Positions 16,859 to 25,907 of a stretch of DNA of 43,813 nt are shown here, piece by piece. The stretch covers positions 1-43,813 of the forward strand of contig JBKQHQ010000137.1 in the NCBI GenBank assembly GCA_052148715.1, in the 5' to 3' direction. The number at the start of each line of letters is the position of its first letter. Position 1 is the first letter of the stretch. A program made the translations under genes and the position numbers. The stretch comes from JBKQHQ01 sp052148715. Lineage in GTDB: Bacteria > Pseudomonadota > Alphaproteobacteria > Rhizobiales > Xanthobacteraceae. The notes below the pieces were generated by a model that had not been told where the DNA came from, ran no database searches, and worked only from the letters and a program-made list of their open reading frames with translations.

Positions 16859-18442
16859 GTTCGTCGTGAGGCGGAAAGCGGCGCGCTCCTGCGCGTCGAG
16901 CTGGTCGAGCAGGCCGGTTTCCCAGGCAAGGTATGCCCGCGCCGCGTCGGCGTTCCCCTCATGCCGATCGTGCACAAAGAATAGGAAGTCGATGCAATCC
17001 GCGTCCGCGGGATCGTGTGGTGTCGCGACAATCGACAGGCCGGCGTCGCGCCAAGCCGCATAGCCGCCGGCGAGCAGGCGGAGGTCGTCGAAGCCAGCCT
17101 CGCCGAGATCGCGCGCGGCGAGCGCGGCCACGGATGCGTCGTCGGCAACAAGCACGATCGGCTTCGTCCGCCCGTCCGCGACCGCCGCCGCGATGCGCGG
17201 GCGGGTTGACCAGATGGCCTGCGGTATGTGGCCGGCGCGGTAGGTCATGCTCGGGCGCAGATCGATCATCTGCACGGCACCGTCCGCAAGTCCCCGCGCA
17301 ACGTCGCTTGCGGCCATGGGCGGCGGCACGGGCAGGTCGGGTGGCGAAAGATCTCGCATCCAGGCCAATGCCCTCGCCGCTGCCAGTCCACTGGCGAGCA
17401 CGCAGGCTTCGTGGCCGAGCTGGCGCAGCCAGCCGGCCACGACGGGGGCCCGCACAAGCTCGTCGTCGACCAGAACCAGACGAGCGCCCTTCACACCCAC
17501 CCACTGGTCGGTCGCCTGAATCAGCTGGCCGCCCGGCGCATGCACGAAACCCGGCGCGGCCTGCGCCGCAGTCTCCTCGGCGGTACGCACGTCGAGGAGA
17601 TAGGTGGTGCGCGACGTTTCGGAGAGCCAGGCCTGCGCGGTTGCCGGCTCAACCCAGGCGACGCCATGCGGTTGCGCTATTTCCCGCGCACGCGTTTGAA
17701 GCGCGATGATGTCCTGGCGCTTCCCTCGATCGCCATAGCGCCGGGTCGCGCCATGTTCGAGCGCAAGGCCGGCAAGAAACCATCCCTGCGTCCCGTTCTC
17801 GAGCGCGTAGACCGGATTGGGGATACCGAAATCGATCAAGGTCTGCGCGCCGATGATCGAGCGCGTACGGCCCGCGCAGTTGACCACGATGGTCGCTGCC
17901 GGATCGGGCACGATGTCCTTGATCCGCAGCGCAAGCTCTCCGTTGGGACAGCAGATGCCGCCGGGAATGTTCATCTTGCGGTATTCGGCAAGCGGGCGGC
18001 CGTCGATGATGGCGAGCTTGTCGCCGCGATCCAGCATGGCTTGGAGCGCTTGCGGAGAAACCCGCGGCGTATGTCGCGCCTGCTCGACGAGCTCGCCGAA
18101 GGCCTTGCTTGGAACGTTGACGCCGCGATAGAGCGTGTGACCGGCGTCGTGCCAGGCGCGGGCGCCCCCGGTCAGCACATGCAAATTCCCGTAACCGAGT
18201 GCGTGCGCCAATCTTGCCGCCCGGGCCGCGACTCCGTCGCCGTCATCGTAAAGAACAAGTCGCGCCGCCGGGTTTGGCACCAGCGCGGGCAGGCCGACCT
18301 CAAACCTGCTGTACGGCAGCGGCACGGCAAAGAACGGATGCCCGGCGCCGTATTGTCCGTGCTCGCGTACGTCCAGGAGGGCAATCTCGGTGCCGTCCGA
18401 GAGCCAAGCCTTCAAGGTCGACGCATCGATCGCAGCGGTCAT
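16853..18442 (-). CDS. Four-domain rhodanese-like sulfurtransferase
   Basis: A 529-residue protein made of four rhodanese homology domains. The start at ATG 18442 (MTAAIDASTLKAWL) begins directly at domain 1 and has GAGG nine bases upstream; the longer frame to 18568 encodes unrelated residues. Each domain has the LLDVRE- or IDGRPLAEY-type CH2A segment and an HVLTGGARAW-type end. Only domain 2 has an active-site loop with cysteine, VVNCAGRTRS (Cys189). Domains 1, 3 and 4 carry acidic or small residues there (VLYDDGDGVA, VLVDDELVRA, VLVADDASVA). So one domain may transfer persulfide sulfur and three are likely structural or ligand-binding. It is cytoplasmic by sequence. The opposing cupin suggests shared thiol or sulfane-sulfur metabolism. 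Confidence 0.85.
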   Translation of the reverse strand: MTAAIDASTLKAWLSDGTEIALLDVREHGQYGAGHPFFAVPLPYSRFEVGLPALVPNPAARLVLYDDGDGVAARAARLAHALGYGNLHVLTGGARAWHDAGHTLYRGVNVPSKAFGELVEQARHTPRVSPQALQAMLDRGDKLAIIDGRPLAEYRKMNIPGGICCPNGELALRIKDIVPDPAATIVVNCAGRTRSIIGAQTLIDFGIPNPVYALENGTQGWFLAGLALEHGATRRYGDRGKRQDIIALQTRAREIAQPHGVAWVEPATAQAWLSETSRTTYLLDVRTAEETAAQAAPGFVHAPGGQLIQATDQWVGVKGARLVLVDDELVRAPVVAGWLRQLGHEACVLASGLAAARALAWMRDLSPPDLPVPPPMAASDVARGLADGAVQMIDLRPSMTYRAGHIPQAIWSTRPRIAAAVADGRTKPIVLVADDASVAALAARDLGEAGFDDLRLLAGGYAAWRDAGLSIVATPHDPADADCIDFLFFVHDRHEGNADAARAYLAWETGLLDQLDAQERAAFRLTTNL

Positions 18443-18613
18443 GGGGAGAAACCTCGCTCGGTGGGTGACAAAGCAGAGAGGCTGCCAACAGGACGTGGTG
18501 GGCCGTACTCGAGGCAGCTTCCGTGGAGTTGGAAAGAGGCGCTGGCGTTCGCTTGGCCTTCTCGGCACGGCCGACTAGGATCGCGACAATACAATTGGCT
18601 GCGGGAGGACAAC

Positions 18614-20149
18614 ATGAGGGATCGCCCAGGCTCAGTTTCCGACAGCGGCGCCTGCTCGTGCAATGCCTGCGGATCGTTGCACGGGGATCTGTCGCGGCGC
18701 CAATTCCTCTGCTCCGGTGCGATCGGGACCATTGCGGCGCCGGCGCTCGCGGCAAGCCTTTCCGGCGCCGCGCAGGCGCAGGAAGCCGGGCCGGTTGCGG
18801 GCTCGGCCGGACGGCCCCTCCTGATCAAAGGCGGTTGCGTCTTGACGCTCGACCGCGCGCTCGGCGATTTCGAGCGGGCCGATGTGCTCGTCGAAGGGCG
18901 GCACATCGCGGCGGTGCGTCCGGACATCGACGCGCCTGGCGCGGAGGTCATCGACGCATCGCAGGCAATCGTGATGCCGGGCTTCATCGATACGCATCGG
19001 CATATGTGGCAGGGCATTCTGCGCAATATCCTGCCCGATGCTTCGCTGCAGGATTACTTCCAGGCTGTGCAACGGACGATCGGTCCCCATTACACCCCCG
19101 ACGACGTTTATGCAGGCATTCTCATCAGCGCCTTGGGAGCGATCGATGTCGGCGTCACCACGGCGCTCGATTGGTCGCATATCCAGAACAGCCCGGAGCA
19201 TTCCGACGCTAACATCAAGGCGCTGCACGATTCAGGCATTCGCGCGGTCTTCGGCTATGGTAATCCGGACACCGCCTCCGGCCGGTTCTGGGAAGATACC
19301 AAGCATCGGTTCCCTGACGATATCAAACGGCTGCGCGGCCAATACTTCTCGTCTGACGACCAGCTGCTGACGCTGTGCTTCGCTAGCCCATCAGGACCCC
19401 TCGACATGATCGTGAAATGCTGGAATGCCGCGCGCGATGTCGGTGCCCGCATCAGCATTCATGTCGGCGTCGGTGAGAGCGGCAAGGCCGGCCTGCTGCA
19501 GCAGCTGAACGAAGCGAAAGCATTGCGATCCGACACGACCTACATCCACTGTTGCACCCTCAATGAGACTGAATGGAAGTTGATTGCCGACACCGGCGCA
19601 ACGGTTTCGATCGCGAGCTACGTGGAAGAGATGATGGGGCACGGGACGCCGCCGGTGCAGAAGGCGCTCGCCCATGGAATCAGGCCGAGCCTTAGCGTCG
19701 ACGTCGAGACCTCGGTGCCGTCGGATCTGTTCACGCAGATGCGGACGATCCTGGCATTGCAACGAAACGCCATCTGGACGCGGGGGCTTGCCGGCGAAAA
19801 GGATCTTCCGGCTCTCCTGAAGACGCGGGACGTGCTCGAGTTCGCGACGGTGGAAGGCGCGCGCGCGAATGCCCTTGAGCGCAAGATCGGCAGCCTCACG
19901 CCCGGCAAGGAGGCGGACATCATCCTGCTGCGCACTGATCGGCTCAATGTGATGCCGTGGAACAATGCCGTTGGTGCGGTCGTGACCAGCATGGGGACCG
20001 GCAATGTCGACACGGTGCTGATCGCCGGCAAGGTGCTGAAGCGCAACGGTCAGATGGTCGGCATCGACTACAAGCGGCTCGGCCGACTCGCGAGTGAAGC
20101 GCGCGATCGCGTGCTCGCGGCGGCGAGCTACAAGCCCGTACGCGTGTGA
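18614..20149 (+). CDS. Amidohydrolase (ATZ/TRZ-like) with twin-arginine signal
   Basis: A 511-residue protein starting at ATG 18614 behind GGGAGG (18603-18608). A twin-arginine motif SRRQFL at 27-32 is followed by a hydrophobic stretch to AQAQEAG, so periplasmic export by Tat after cofactor binding is probable; four cysteines or histidines precede it. The mature part is an ATZ/TRZ or chlorohydrolase-type metal hydrolase: IVMPGFIDTHRHMWQG (His128, His130), ISIHVGVGESG, IHCCTLNETEW and LSVDVETS, then the closing GSLTPGKEADIILLRTDRLN segment. The reaction is probably hydrolysis or deamination of a ring compound or amide; the substrate is not known. The next gene overlaps by four bases, so both likely serve one pathway. 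Confidence 0.85.
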   Translation: MRDRPGSVSDSGACSCNACGSLHGDLSRRQFLCSGAIGTIAAPALAASLSGAAQAQEAGPVAGSAGRPLLIKGGCVLTLDRALGDFERADVLVEGRHIAAVRPDIDAPGAEVIDASQAIVMPGFIDTHRHMWQGILRNILPDASLQDYFQAVQRTIGPHYTPDDVYAGILISALGAIDVGVTTALDWSHIQNSPEHSDANIKALHDSGIRAVFGYGNPDTASGRFWEDTKHRFPDDIKRLRGQYFSSDDQLLTLCFASPSGPLDMIVKCWNAARDVGARISIHVGVGESGKAGLLQQLNEAKALRSDTTYIHCCTLNETEWKLIADTGATVSIASYVEEMMGHGTPPVQKALAHGIRPSLSVDVETSVPSDLFTQMRTILALQRNAIWTRGLAGEKDLPALLKTRDVLEFATVEGARANALERKIGSLTPGKEADIILLRTDRLNVMPWNNAVGAVVTSMGTGNVDTVLIAGKVLKRNGQMVGIDYKRLGRLASEARDRVLAAASYKPVRV

Positions 20150-21147
20150 GCAGACAGACGGCATCCACCGACATGCGCCCGCTGCCTCGCCGAGAGGACC
20201 TCACGATCTGCTTTGCCCACGCCGCCTATCGCATGGCCGAGCGCTTCGCCGAGCGCGGTGCCGACATCAAGCATTTTCAAGTCAACACCCTCGATGAGCT
20301 CGTCTCGCGCATCGGCGAAGCCGACGTGCTGTGCATCTCGATGCTGTGGCGCAACGAATTGATCGAGCGCGCGCCAAAGCTCACCTTCATCCAGTCGATC
20401 AGTGCGGGCGTCGACCAGTATTCGCGCGACGCCATCAAGATCGCCGGCATCCGGCTTGCCAGTGCGCAGGGCGTGAACGCCGCGGCCGTCGCCGAGCACG
20501 CCATGGCGCTCATTCTTGCGCTCGCCCGGCAGCTTCATCTGGCCCGCGACAATCAGCGCGCGCGGCAATGGCGCGGCATGATCTCCGACCTGACGCAGCG
20601 GGAGGACGAGCTTGGCGGCAAGACGCTGCTGATCGTCGGCTTGGGGCGCATCGGCGCGCATCTTGCGCGGCTGGCGCGCGCCTTCGGCATGCGCGTAATC
20701 GCCACCAAGCGAAACGTATCGGCCGGCGAAGGTCTTGCCGATGCGGTATTTACCCCGGATCGTCTGCCCGAGCACCTCCCCGAGGCGGATGTGATCGCGC
20801 TTACTTGTCCGCTGACCGCGCAAACCGAGGGCCTGATCGATGCGCGCGCGCTCGCGGCAATGAAGCGGTCGGCGTTCTTGATCAACGTCGCGCGCGGACG
20901 CGTTGTGCAGGAGGCGGCACTGATCGCGGCACTTGCAGAGGGGCGCATCGCCGGCGCCGGCATCGATTGCACCGTGGAAGAGCCGCTGCCGGCCTCCTCT
21001 CCACTATGGGCGCTAGACAACGCGATCATCACGCCGCACACGGCTGGCGAAACCCGCCGCTACGAAGACAACCTTATCGACCTGCTTCTCGACAATCTCG
21101 GGCGGCTTTGGCGCGGCGAAGTCGAGCTGCGCAACCAGGTCGTCTAA
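20146..21147 (+). CDS. D-2-hydroxyacid dehydrogenase, NAD(P)-dependent
   Basis: A 333-residue dehydrogenase. The start is GTG 20146 in a GTGA overlap with the amidohydrolase stop, although ATG 20173 (MRPLPRREDL) is an alternative. The NAD-binding fold reads LLIVGLGRIGAHLARLA at about 161-177, and the catalytic residues of the family are seen: Arg250 in NVARGRVV, Glu279 in CTVEEPLP and His298 in TPHTAGE. It reduces 2-oxoacids or oxidises D-2-hydroxyacids in the cytoplasm. Coupling to a Tat-exported hydrolase is unusual because the two would act in different compartments, unless the product is imported. Confidence 0.9.
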   Translation: MSRQTASTDMRPLPRREDLTICFAHAAYRMAERFAERGADIKHFQVNTLDELVSRIGEADVLCISMLWRNELIERAPKLTFIQSISAGVDQYSRDAIKIAGIRLASAQGVNAAAVAEHAMALILALARQLHLARDNQRARQWRGMISDLTQREDELGGKTLLIVGLGRIGAHLARLARAFGMRVIATKRNVSAGEGLADAVFTPDRLPEHLPEADVIALTCPLTAQTEGLIDARALAAMKRSAFLINVARGRVVQEAALIAALAEGRIAGAGIDCTVEEPLPASSPLWALDNAIITPHTAGETRRYEDNLIDLLLDNLGRLWRGEVELRNQVV

Positions 21148-21234
21148 CGGGCACGGACGTGGTCCAAGAGGGTCCAGAGGGTAGTTTAGCGGACACCGCC
21201 CCTTCGGCGGGAGGCTATGGCCGCACTGCGGCGG

Positions 21235-21810
21235 CTAGCGGCAGAGCGCGCGCGTGACGTAGACGCACTCAGTAAGCTTCGGCACCGGCCCCGAGATCTT
21301 GATTTGCGGCGGCGGGCAATAGGCTTGGGTTCGTGTGTCGAGGCTGCGCCCGGTCTCGAAGCCGTTTGCCTTGCACAGCGCTTGGGTTGCGGCCTGGCAG
21401 TCAGGAGCCCCGTTCGGCGCCGTCAGGCAGCGTTCGGAGCCGGAAACGAAGCCGACCCGCGGCAGGTTGACGACGGCGGTCGCGGCGTCTTTGGCAACGC
21501 CGGCGGCACTCTGCACCGCATCGCGGGTCGGAGCGGTCAAGTCGTCGATCGTCTTCTGAGTGGCCTTGAGGCCCGTTCCGAGGTGGTCGATGGATTGATC
21601 AATCCAGCTGCCAACGGCGCTGAAGGGACCCCGCTCTGGCGGAGGGTTGGCCGGGGGGGCCGCGGCCGTGGTTTCGGGCGGCGCCGGCCGAGCGTCCTCG
21701 GCAGCCGCCGGGCCGTAGAGCAGAAAGGCGAGGATGGCCGGTGCGAGCGCCGTCCAGGGAATGCTCTTGCGTACAAGCCGTGTCGCCGCGCTATGGCAAG
21801 CCGTAATCAC
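21235..21810 (-). CDS. Secreted hypothetical protein with signal peptide
   Basis: 191 residues with a signal peptide (basic N-terminus, hydrophobic LAPAILAFLLYGPAAAEDAR), then a proline/alanine-rich linker, a helical segment (IDQSIDHLGTGLKATQKTID to AATAVVNLPRV), and a C-terminal part with cysteines near RCLTAPNGAPDCQAATQALC and the end TECVYVTRALCR that could form disulfides. The start is GTG 21810 with GGAG eight bases upstream. No family is recognised; the overall pattern is of a periplasmic protein of rhizobia-like bacteria. The opposite strand is open but has no sensible product. Confidence 0.7.
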   Translation of the reverse strand: MITACHSAATRLVRKSIPWTALAPAILAFLLYGPAAAEDARPAPPETTAAAPPANPPPERGPFSAVGSWIDQSIDHLGTGLKATQKTIDDLTAPTRDAVQSAAGVAKDAATAVVNLPRVGFVSGSERCLTAPNGAPDCQAATQALCKANGFETGRSLDTRTQAYCPPPQIKISGPVPKLTECVYVTRALCR

Positions 21811-22652
21811 TATGGCCGCTCCATCCGCTCGATGGCGCAGGACTTCGGAACCAAAACGCTCGTTTCCTAATCGTCACGCCCAAGAGTCGGGCTACCATCA
21901 TACTTGCTTTGGCGAGATGGAGCGTGCCGAACCGGCAACAGTTCACAGAAAATGTACAGAAATCCCCCGGCGTTTTGGGGTAAATTGCCGAAATCCGCCT
22001 TGGGCTCCTCCCGTTAGTTGCTTTCTCGACGGATAAACCCCTGTCCAGTTGTCCGGAATTGCTCTGGTTAACCCAAAAAGTCCGGGGCCGCCGCGGGCCG
22101 GCCGACAAATGGGGCCGACCAAGAACGCTCGCCGGAACGCAAGGGTTCACCATGCCATCCGCTCTCGTCGCCGGCGACTTCAGTGGATCGGAGGACGGTC
22201 GGTGCGGACCGGTTCAGCGCGTCTTCGATGCTAGCGTGGGATAGGTGCTCCTGTGCGGTCGCGCCGTGAGAGACTCGTTGTATGAGAATCGGCAGCCAGC
22301 GACATGACCCCCCGTGTCGAGGGTTAGGGCCGGCGCAGAGAAACGCCGGCCCGACTAATTCCATGATACGTACCTTCGAGTAATCACTTCGGAGGGGGCG
22401 GGTTTGCCACATTCGCTGCCGATCGGTTGGCAAGCCTCGCTGATCTTCTGTAGTGAAATAGGAGATGGTTCACCATCCCGCCGAGCAATAATCAAAATTG
22501 CAGTTGCAACATTGTGTTGCCGCGGCGAGGACATCGATGGCTCTAGCCACCTGTTTGGCAGACCCGCTCTTGTATTTCGCCGCGGAGGACATACATTTGC
22601 TAGCGGGTGAATAGCCCATCCATCTAACCATAACCGTTGAATTGGAGCAAAG
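21811..22652. other. Intergenic 0.84-kb region, no supported gene
   Basis: Reading frames of 60-145 codons exist on both strands but lack ribosome binding sites and recognisable products. The stretch near 21940-22000 contains a CCCCCGG...TTTTGGGG pairing. It must carry promoters for the secreted protein and the 74-residue protein; a small RNA cannot be excluded. Confidence 0.4.
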
Positions 22653-22877
22653 TTGGCAGACAATTCGAAACAGGCCGTTGCTCGCGCCGAGGCCAGCTTC
22701 AAAAAGGAACAACGTGCCCGAGAAGGCGCGAAGGCTGCGGCTGAGTATGAAGCTAATATCTATGCGGTTCGGGAGAAGACCGCGCGGTTGAGGTCGCTCC
22801 GGCTGGCCAAGGAAGCGGCCGAGTTGGCGGCAAAGGCTGTGGAGACCCCGAAAAAGAAGACCTCTGCGTCCAGCTAA
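22653..22877 (+). CDS. Small charged helical protein, 74 residues
   Basis: Begins at TTG 22653 with GGAG a few bases upstream and reads MADNSKQAVARAEASFKKEQ, then an almost uninterrupted amphipathic helix rich in Ala, Lys, Arg and Glu, ending in KKKTSASS. Composition and the clear ribosome binding site argue that it is real despite the TTG start. No domain is recognised. A single long helix or coiled coil in a small cytoplasmic protein is what can be seen. Confidence 0.6.
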   Translation: MADNSKQAVARAEASFKKEQRAREGAKAAAEYEANIYAVREKTARLRSLRLAKEAAELAAKAVETPKKKTSASS

Positions 22878-22990
22878 GGCGCTGCTCTTAATCAGCTGCA
22901 ATGACGTCCCCGCGCTGGCTTTCTACCATCAAATTGTTTGGTGCTTGGCGCCGCCGAGACCTGGACTATTGAATACCGCCAACTGATAGG

Positions 22991-24076
22991 TCACTGCGAC
23001 GCGCTGGCAACCAGCTTGGGCTTAGCCGACGCAGCGTCCGCCGATGCGTTTGCCTGAGCCGTCTTGATGCGAGCCTGTCGTAAGGTGCCCGCAAGCTCAC
23101 GCCAATCGCCGCGGGACTGGACATGAGCCGGATCGGCTCCAGGCATCGGACGGTAGAGTCCATACTTCGCGCCGTGGGCGTCCAGCCATCGCCAGACGGG
23201 TTCTCCATCATCGCCTACGCTCGTGACATCCACCGCGCGACCATGGCCATAACCGCCGGTTCGCGCGCTTCCGCCGTGCAGCGAGTTGCCGCCGCTTGCC
23301 TTGAAGCCGGAAGCAAGGTGTTGGCGATAGTCATCGCGGAATGCACTCAGCATCGACCATTTGATCCCGGCCGCGTCCATCGCGCGACCGGCGTGGTAGA
23401 GCTGTTCGCGGAAGTCACGGTCCATGCCGCGGATCACATAGACCGGCATGGGCATGCCGACGCGCTTTGCCGCTGCCTGGTCCTTCCAGGTGAAGTCGCC
23501 CGACGAATCCCGTTTAGTCGGGACTCGCTGATAGACTTCCCACAAATACTGTTCGACTTCATCCAAGTGGACGACATCGCGCTGCTCGCGCGAGCTGACG
23601 CTCGTATCGCTTCCGCCAGATTGCGTCGCGACACTCGACAAGCGAGCGGCAGAAGCCTTGGCCCCAGACTCTGCAGCGATCGCGTCGGTGATATCTTGGT
23701 TGTCCGCGCTTGCTAACCGGTTCGCCTCAGATTCTTCGGGAGGGTTGTTCCAGAAAGCCTCATCGGACTGGTATGCGTCACGTTCCGCTTGTTCCCAGCG
23801 GTCGGCAAAGCTCGGCTGCTCCTCCGACCCGCGATAAACCACAGTCTCAGTGAAGTCGGCCTTCAGCGCAGCTTGCCGGCTGGCTCCATAATTGAGACTG
23901 ACGAAGGCGATCGACGCGGCCGCAAGGGCGCCGACGGCCGCCCACAGCACACGGTCCCGACAAATGGCCGGCGTCAGGGAAAGGGCGTTCTGTCGGAATG
24001 AGGGAGGCAAATTAATCAAAGCGGGCAATCTAACCAGAAAGCGCGCCTCGCTCGTTACGATACTGACCTGCGCCAT
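22991..24076 (-). CDS. Membrane-anchored M15/DD-carboxypeptidase-like protein
   Basis: 361 residues from ATG 24076 (MAQVSIVTSEARFLVRLP), which has GGAAG nine bases upstream; the longer frame to 24169 is not protein-like. One membrane segment lies at about 42-61 (VLWAAVGALAAASIAFVSLN). A low-complexity linker follows, then a C-terminal domain from about 205 with WSMLSAFRDDYRQ, SLHGGSARTGGYGHGRAVDV and GADPAHVQ, resembling the M15 zinc peptidase triad of His, Asp and His, although the first His-to-Asp spacing is shorter than in classical VanY. It would cut peptide cross-bridges in the periplasm, anchored to the inner membrane. Activity and family assignment are moderately sure only. Confidence 0.65.
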   Translation of the reverse strand: MAQVSIVTSEARFLVRLPALINLPPSFRQNALSLTPAICRDRVLWAAVGALAAASIAFVSLNYGASRQAALKADFTETVVYRGSEEQPSFADRWEQAERDAYQSDEAFWNNPPEESEANRLASADNQDITDAIAAESGAKASAARLSSVATQSGGSDTSVSSREQRDVVHLDEVEQYLWEVYQRVPTKRDSSGDFTWKDQAAAKRVGMPMPVYVIRGMDRDFREQLYHAGRAMDAAGIKWSMLSAFRDDYRQHLASGFKASGGNSLHGGSARTGGYGHGRAVDVTSVGDDGEPVWRWLDAHGAKYGLYRPMPGADPAHVQSRGDWRELAGTLRQARIKTAQANASADAASAKPKLVASASQ

Positions 24077-24666
24077 CAAATGCAGCTTCCTCACTAATAC
24101 GCATACGACAACGACACGCCCTTCATGCGCCAGCCATGTCGCCCACGGCGACGGCGGAAACGCACGCACTTACCAGCTCAGGCAAAAAAAGTAAGCGAGT
24201 TCCCCAACCCCCGACGATATCCCCGACTAACCACGAACCGCAGATTACCGCAAAATGAGGAAAAAGAGTGACCGCGAAAGAATCGCGACATTTCGCCCGC
24301 CGATGCCGCAGCGGCACGGGGTCACGCAACCCATCATCCGGGCGCGCGCGCCTGCGCAGACCAATGCGGTCGGAGCTCGCGGTGGTCTCCGCCGGCCCCG
24401 CCATCGCGCCGGTTGCCGCGGCGCGCATCAGATACGTGCAACCCGTTTATGCGGCTTGCGACCACCGATCTCCAGCCGCCGATCTCCAGCTTGTCTGCAA
24501 GCTCGAAACCGGCCATGCTGCTGCGAAAAGATCGATCATTAGCTGAAGATCGACGCTGGGCCGTGCGCACGTTTGGGTGAAACATGGGGAGGGGACTCAA
24601 AGCATCCGCCGTCATCGCGATGGCAGCCATGCGCAACGGCCTTATCGGCGAAATGGCGCGCTTCTG
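24077..24666. other. Divergent intergenic region with a short direct repeat
   Basis: About 590 bases between the peptidase gene and the second GNAT. The 12-base unit CCGATCTCCAGC occurs twice, at 24465-24476 and 24479-24490. No gene or clear promoter was recognised; a GTG at 24577 can extend the GNAT but the added residues look non-coding. Confidence 0.4.
24465..24490. repeat. Tandem 12-base direct repeat
   Basis: CCGATCTCCAGC occurs at 24465-24476 and again at 24479-24490, with two bases between. It lies about 180 bases upstream of the GNAT start and could be an operator or a local duplication; neither is shown. Confidence 0.5.
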
Positions 24667-25884
24667 ATGGATGACATCGCGGATATGTGTTGGCCGAGCG
24701 GCGCGCCGACGGCCGACGGCAGTGTCGACGTTTGGTCGCGAGGCCAGCTCGTCCAGTGCGTTCGCTGGGCAAACGCGTTCGCCTCGGAGCGCAAAGACCG
24801 CCGCTTCTATGAGCTCGTCGAAGAGACCATCCACCCGGAATTCGACTACCGGTATTTCGTCATCAAGGATGGCAGCGGCGAGATCCGCGCCATCCAACCG
24901 TTTTTCATTCTCGACCAGGATCTCCTCGTCGGTGCGAGCCCGCGGATCGGCGCGCTGACGCGCTTCGTTCGACGCCTCTGGCCACGATGGATGCTGCTAC
25001 GGACGCTAATGGTGGGCTGCGTCGCCGGCGAAGGCCACCTCGACGGCGACGACGAAGCCGTGAACGGGGCGCACGCGCGGCTTCTGGCCTCCGCGATCGT
25101 CGCCCATGCCCGACAATTGAAGGCGCCGCTCGTCGTTCTCAAGGAGTTTCCCGCCCGTTACCGCGCGGCGCTCGACTGCTTCCGCGACCACGGTTTCGCC
25201 CGCGTGCCGAGCTTGCCGATGGTGCGCTTGGGCATCGAATATGCGAGCTTCGAGGATTACATGACGAGCGCGCTCAGCAAGCGGGCGCGTCGAAACCTGC
25301 GGGAGAAATTTCGCTCCGCGGCGCGGGCGGCGCCCATTGAGCTCGAGGTCATCGGCGACCTAACGCCGATCATCGATGCCGTCTACCCGCTTTATCTGCA
25401 GGTCTACGAACGATCGAAACTGCACTTCGAGAAGCTCACTCGGGAGTTTTTCTGCAAGCTGGGCCGAGTGATGCCCGACAAAGCAAAATTTTTCGTCTGG
25501 CGCCAGAATGGCCGCACCGTCGCCTTCGTCGCCTGCATGCTGCAGGACGACGCCTTCTATGCCGAATATCTCGGCCTCGACTATGCCGTCGCGCTCGATC
25601 TGCACCTCTATCACTATGCTTTTCGCGACATGGTAAGCTGGGCGATCGCGAACGGCTATAAGCGACTCCACAGCAGCGGGTTGAACTACGATCCGAAGCT
25701 GCATCTGAGGTACCTGCTCGATCCGATCGACCTCTACGTGCGGCACACGTCAAACGTCTTCAACGCGGTCTTGAAGCGGGCGCTGCCCTGGCTCGAGCCG
25801 ACGCGCTACGACCGAACGCTGCGCCAATTCGCCAACTACGACGAGTTATGGGGCAATAGCGCCGCCGCACCCAAAAATCCGTAA
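24667..25884 (+). CDS. GNAT-like acyltransferase (second copy of the fold)
   Basis: A 405-residue protein from ATG 24667; the frame extends to GTG 24577 but those residues (KHGEGTQSIRRHR) look non-coding. The N-terminal half holds DYRYFVIKDGSGEIRAIQPF, and the centre the basic helix SALSKRARRNLREKFRSAAR seen in Acetyltransf_6 proteins. The C-terminal GNAT half has FFVWRQNGRTVAFVACMLQD and GYKRLHSSGLNYDPKLHLRY. It is related in design to the GNAT at 3409 but not a recent copy. The acceptor is unknown: a cell-envelope glycan or lipid would fit. The gene stands alone and converges on the CoA-binding gene, 23 bases away. Confidence 0.75.
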   Translation: MDDIADMCWPSGAPTADGSVDVWSRGQLVQCVRWANAFASERKDRRFYELVEETIHPEFDYRYFVIKDGSGEIRAIQPFFILDQDLLVGASPRIGALTRFVRRLWPRWMLLRTLMVGCVAGEGHLDGDDEAVNGAHARLLASAIVAHARQLKAPLVVLKEFPARYRAALDCFRDHGFARVPSLPMVRLGIEYASFEDYMTSALSKRARRNLREKFRSAARAAPIELEVIGDLTPIIDAVYPLYLQVYERSKLHFEKLTREFFCKLGRVMPDKAKFFVWRQNGRTVAFVACMLQDDAFYAEYLGLDYAVALDLHLYHYAFRDMVSWAIANGYKRLHSSGLNYDPKLHLRYLLDPIDLYVRHTSNVFNAVLKRALPWLEPTRYDRTLRQFANYDELWGNSAAAPKNP

Positions 25885-25907
25885 CGCCCCCTCGATCAAT
25901 CCAAGTC

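Noticed and set aside
17228..18613. Long N-terminal extension of the amidohydrolase frame
   Set aside because: The first 462 codons are antisense to the rhodanese gene; the GGGAGG site and Tat signal place the start at 18614.
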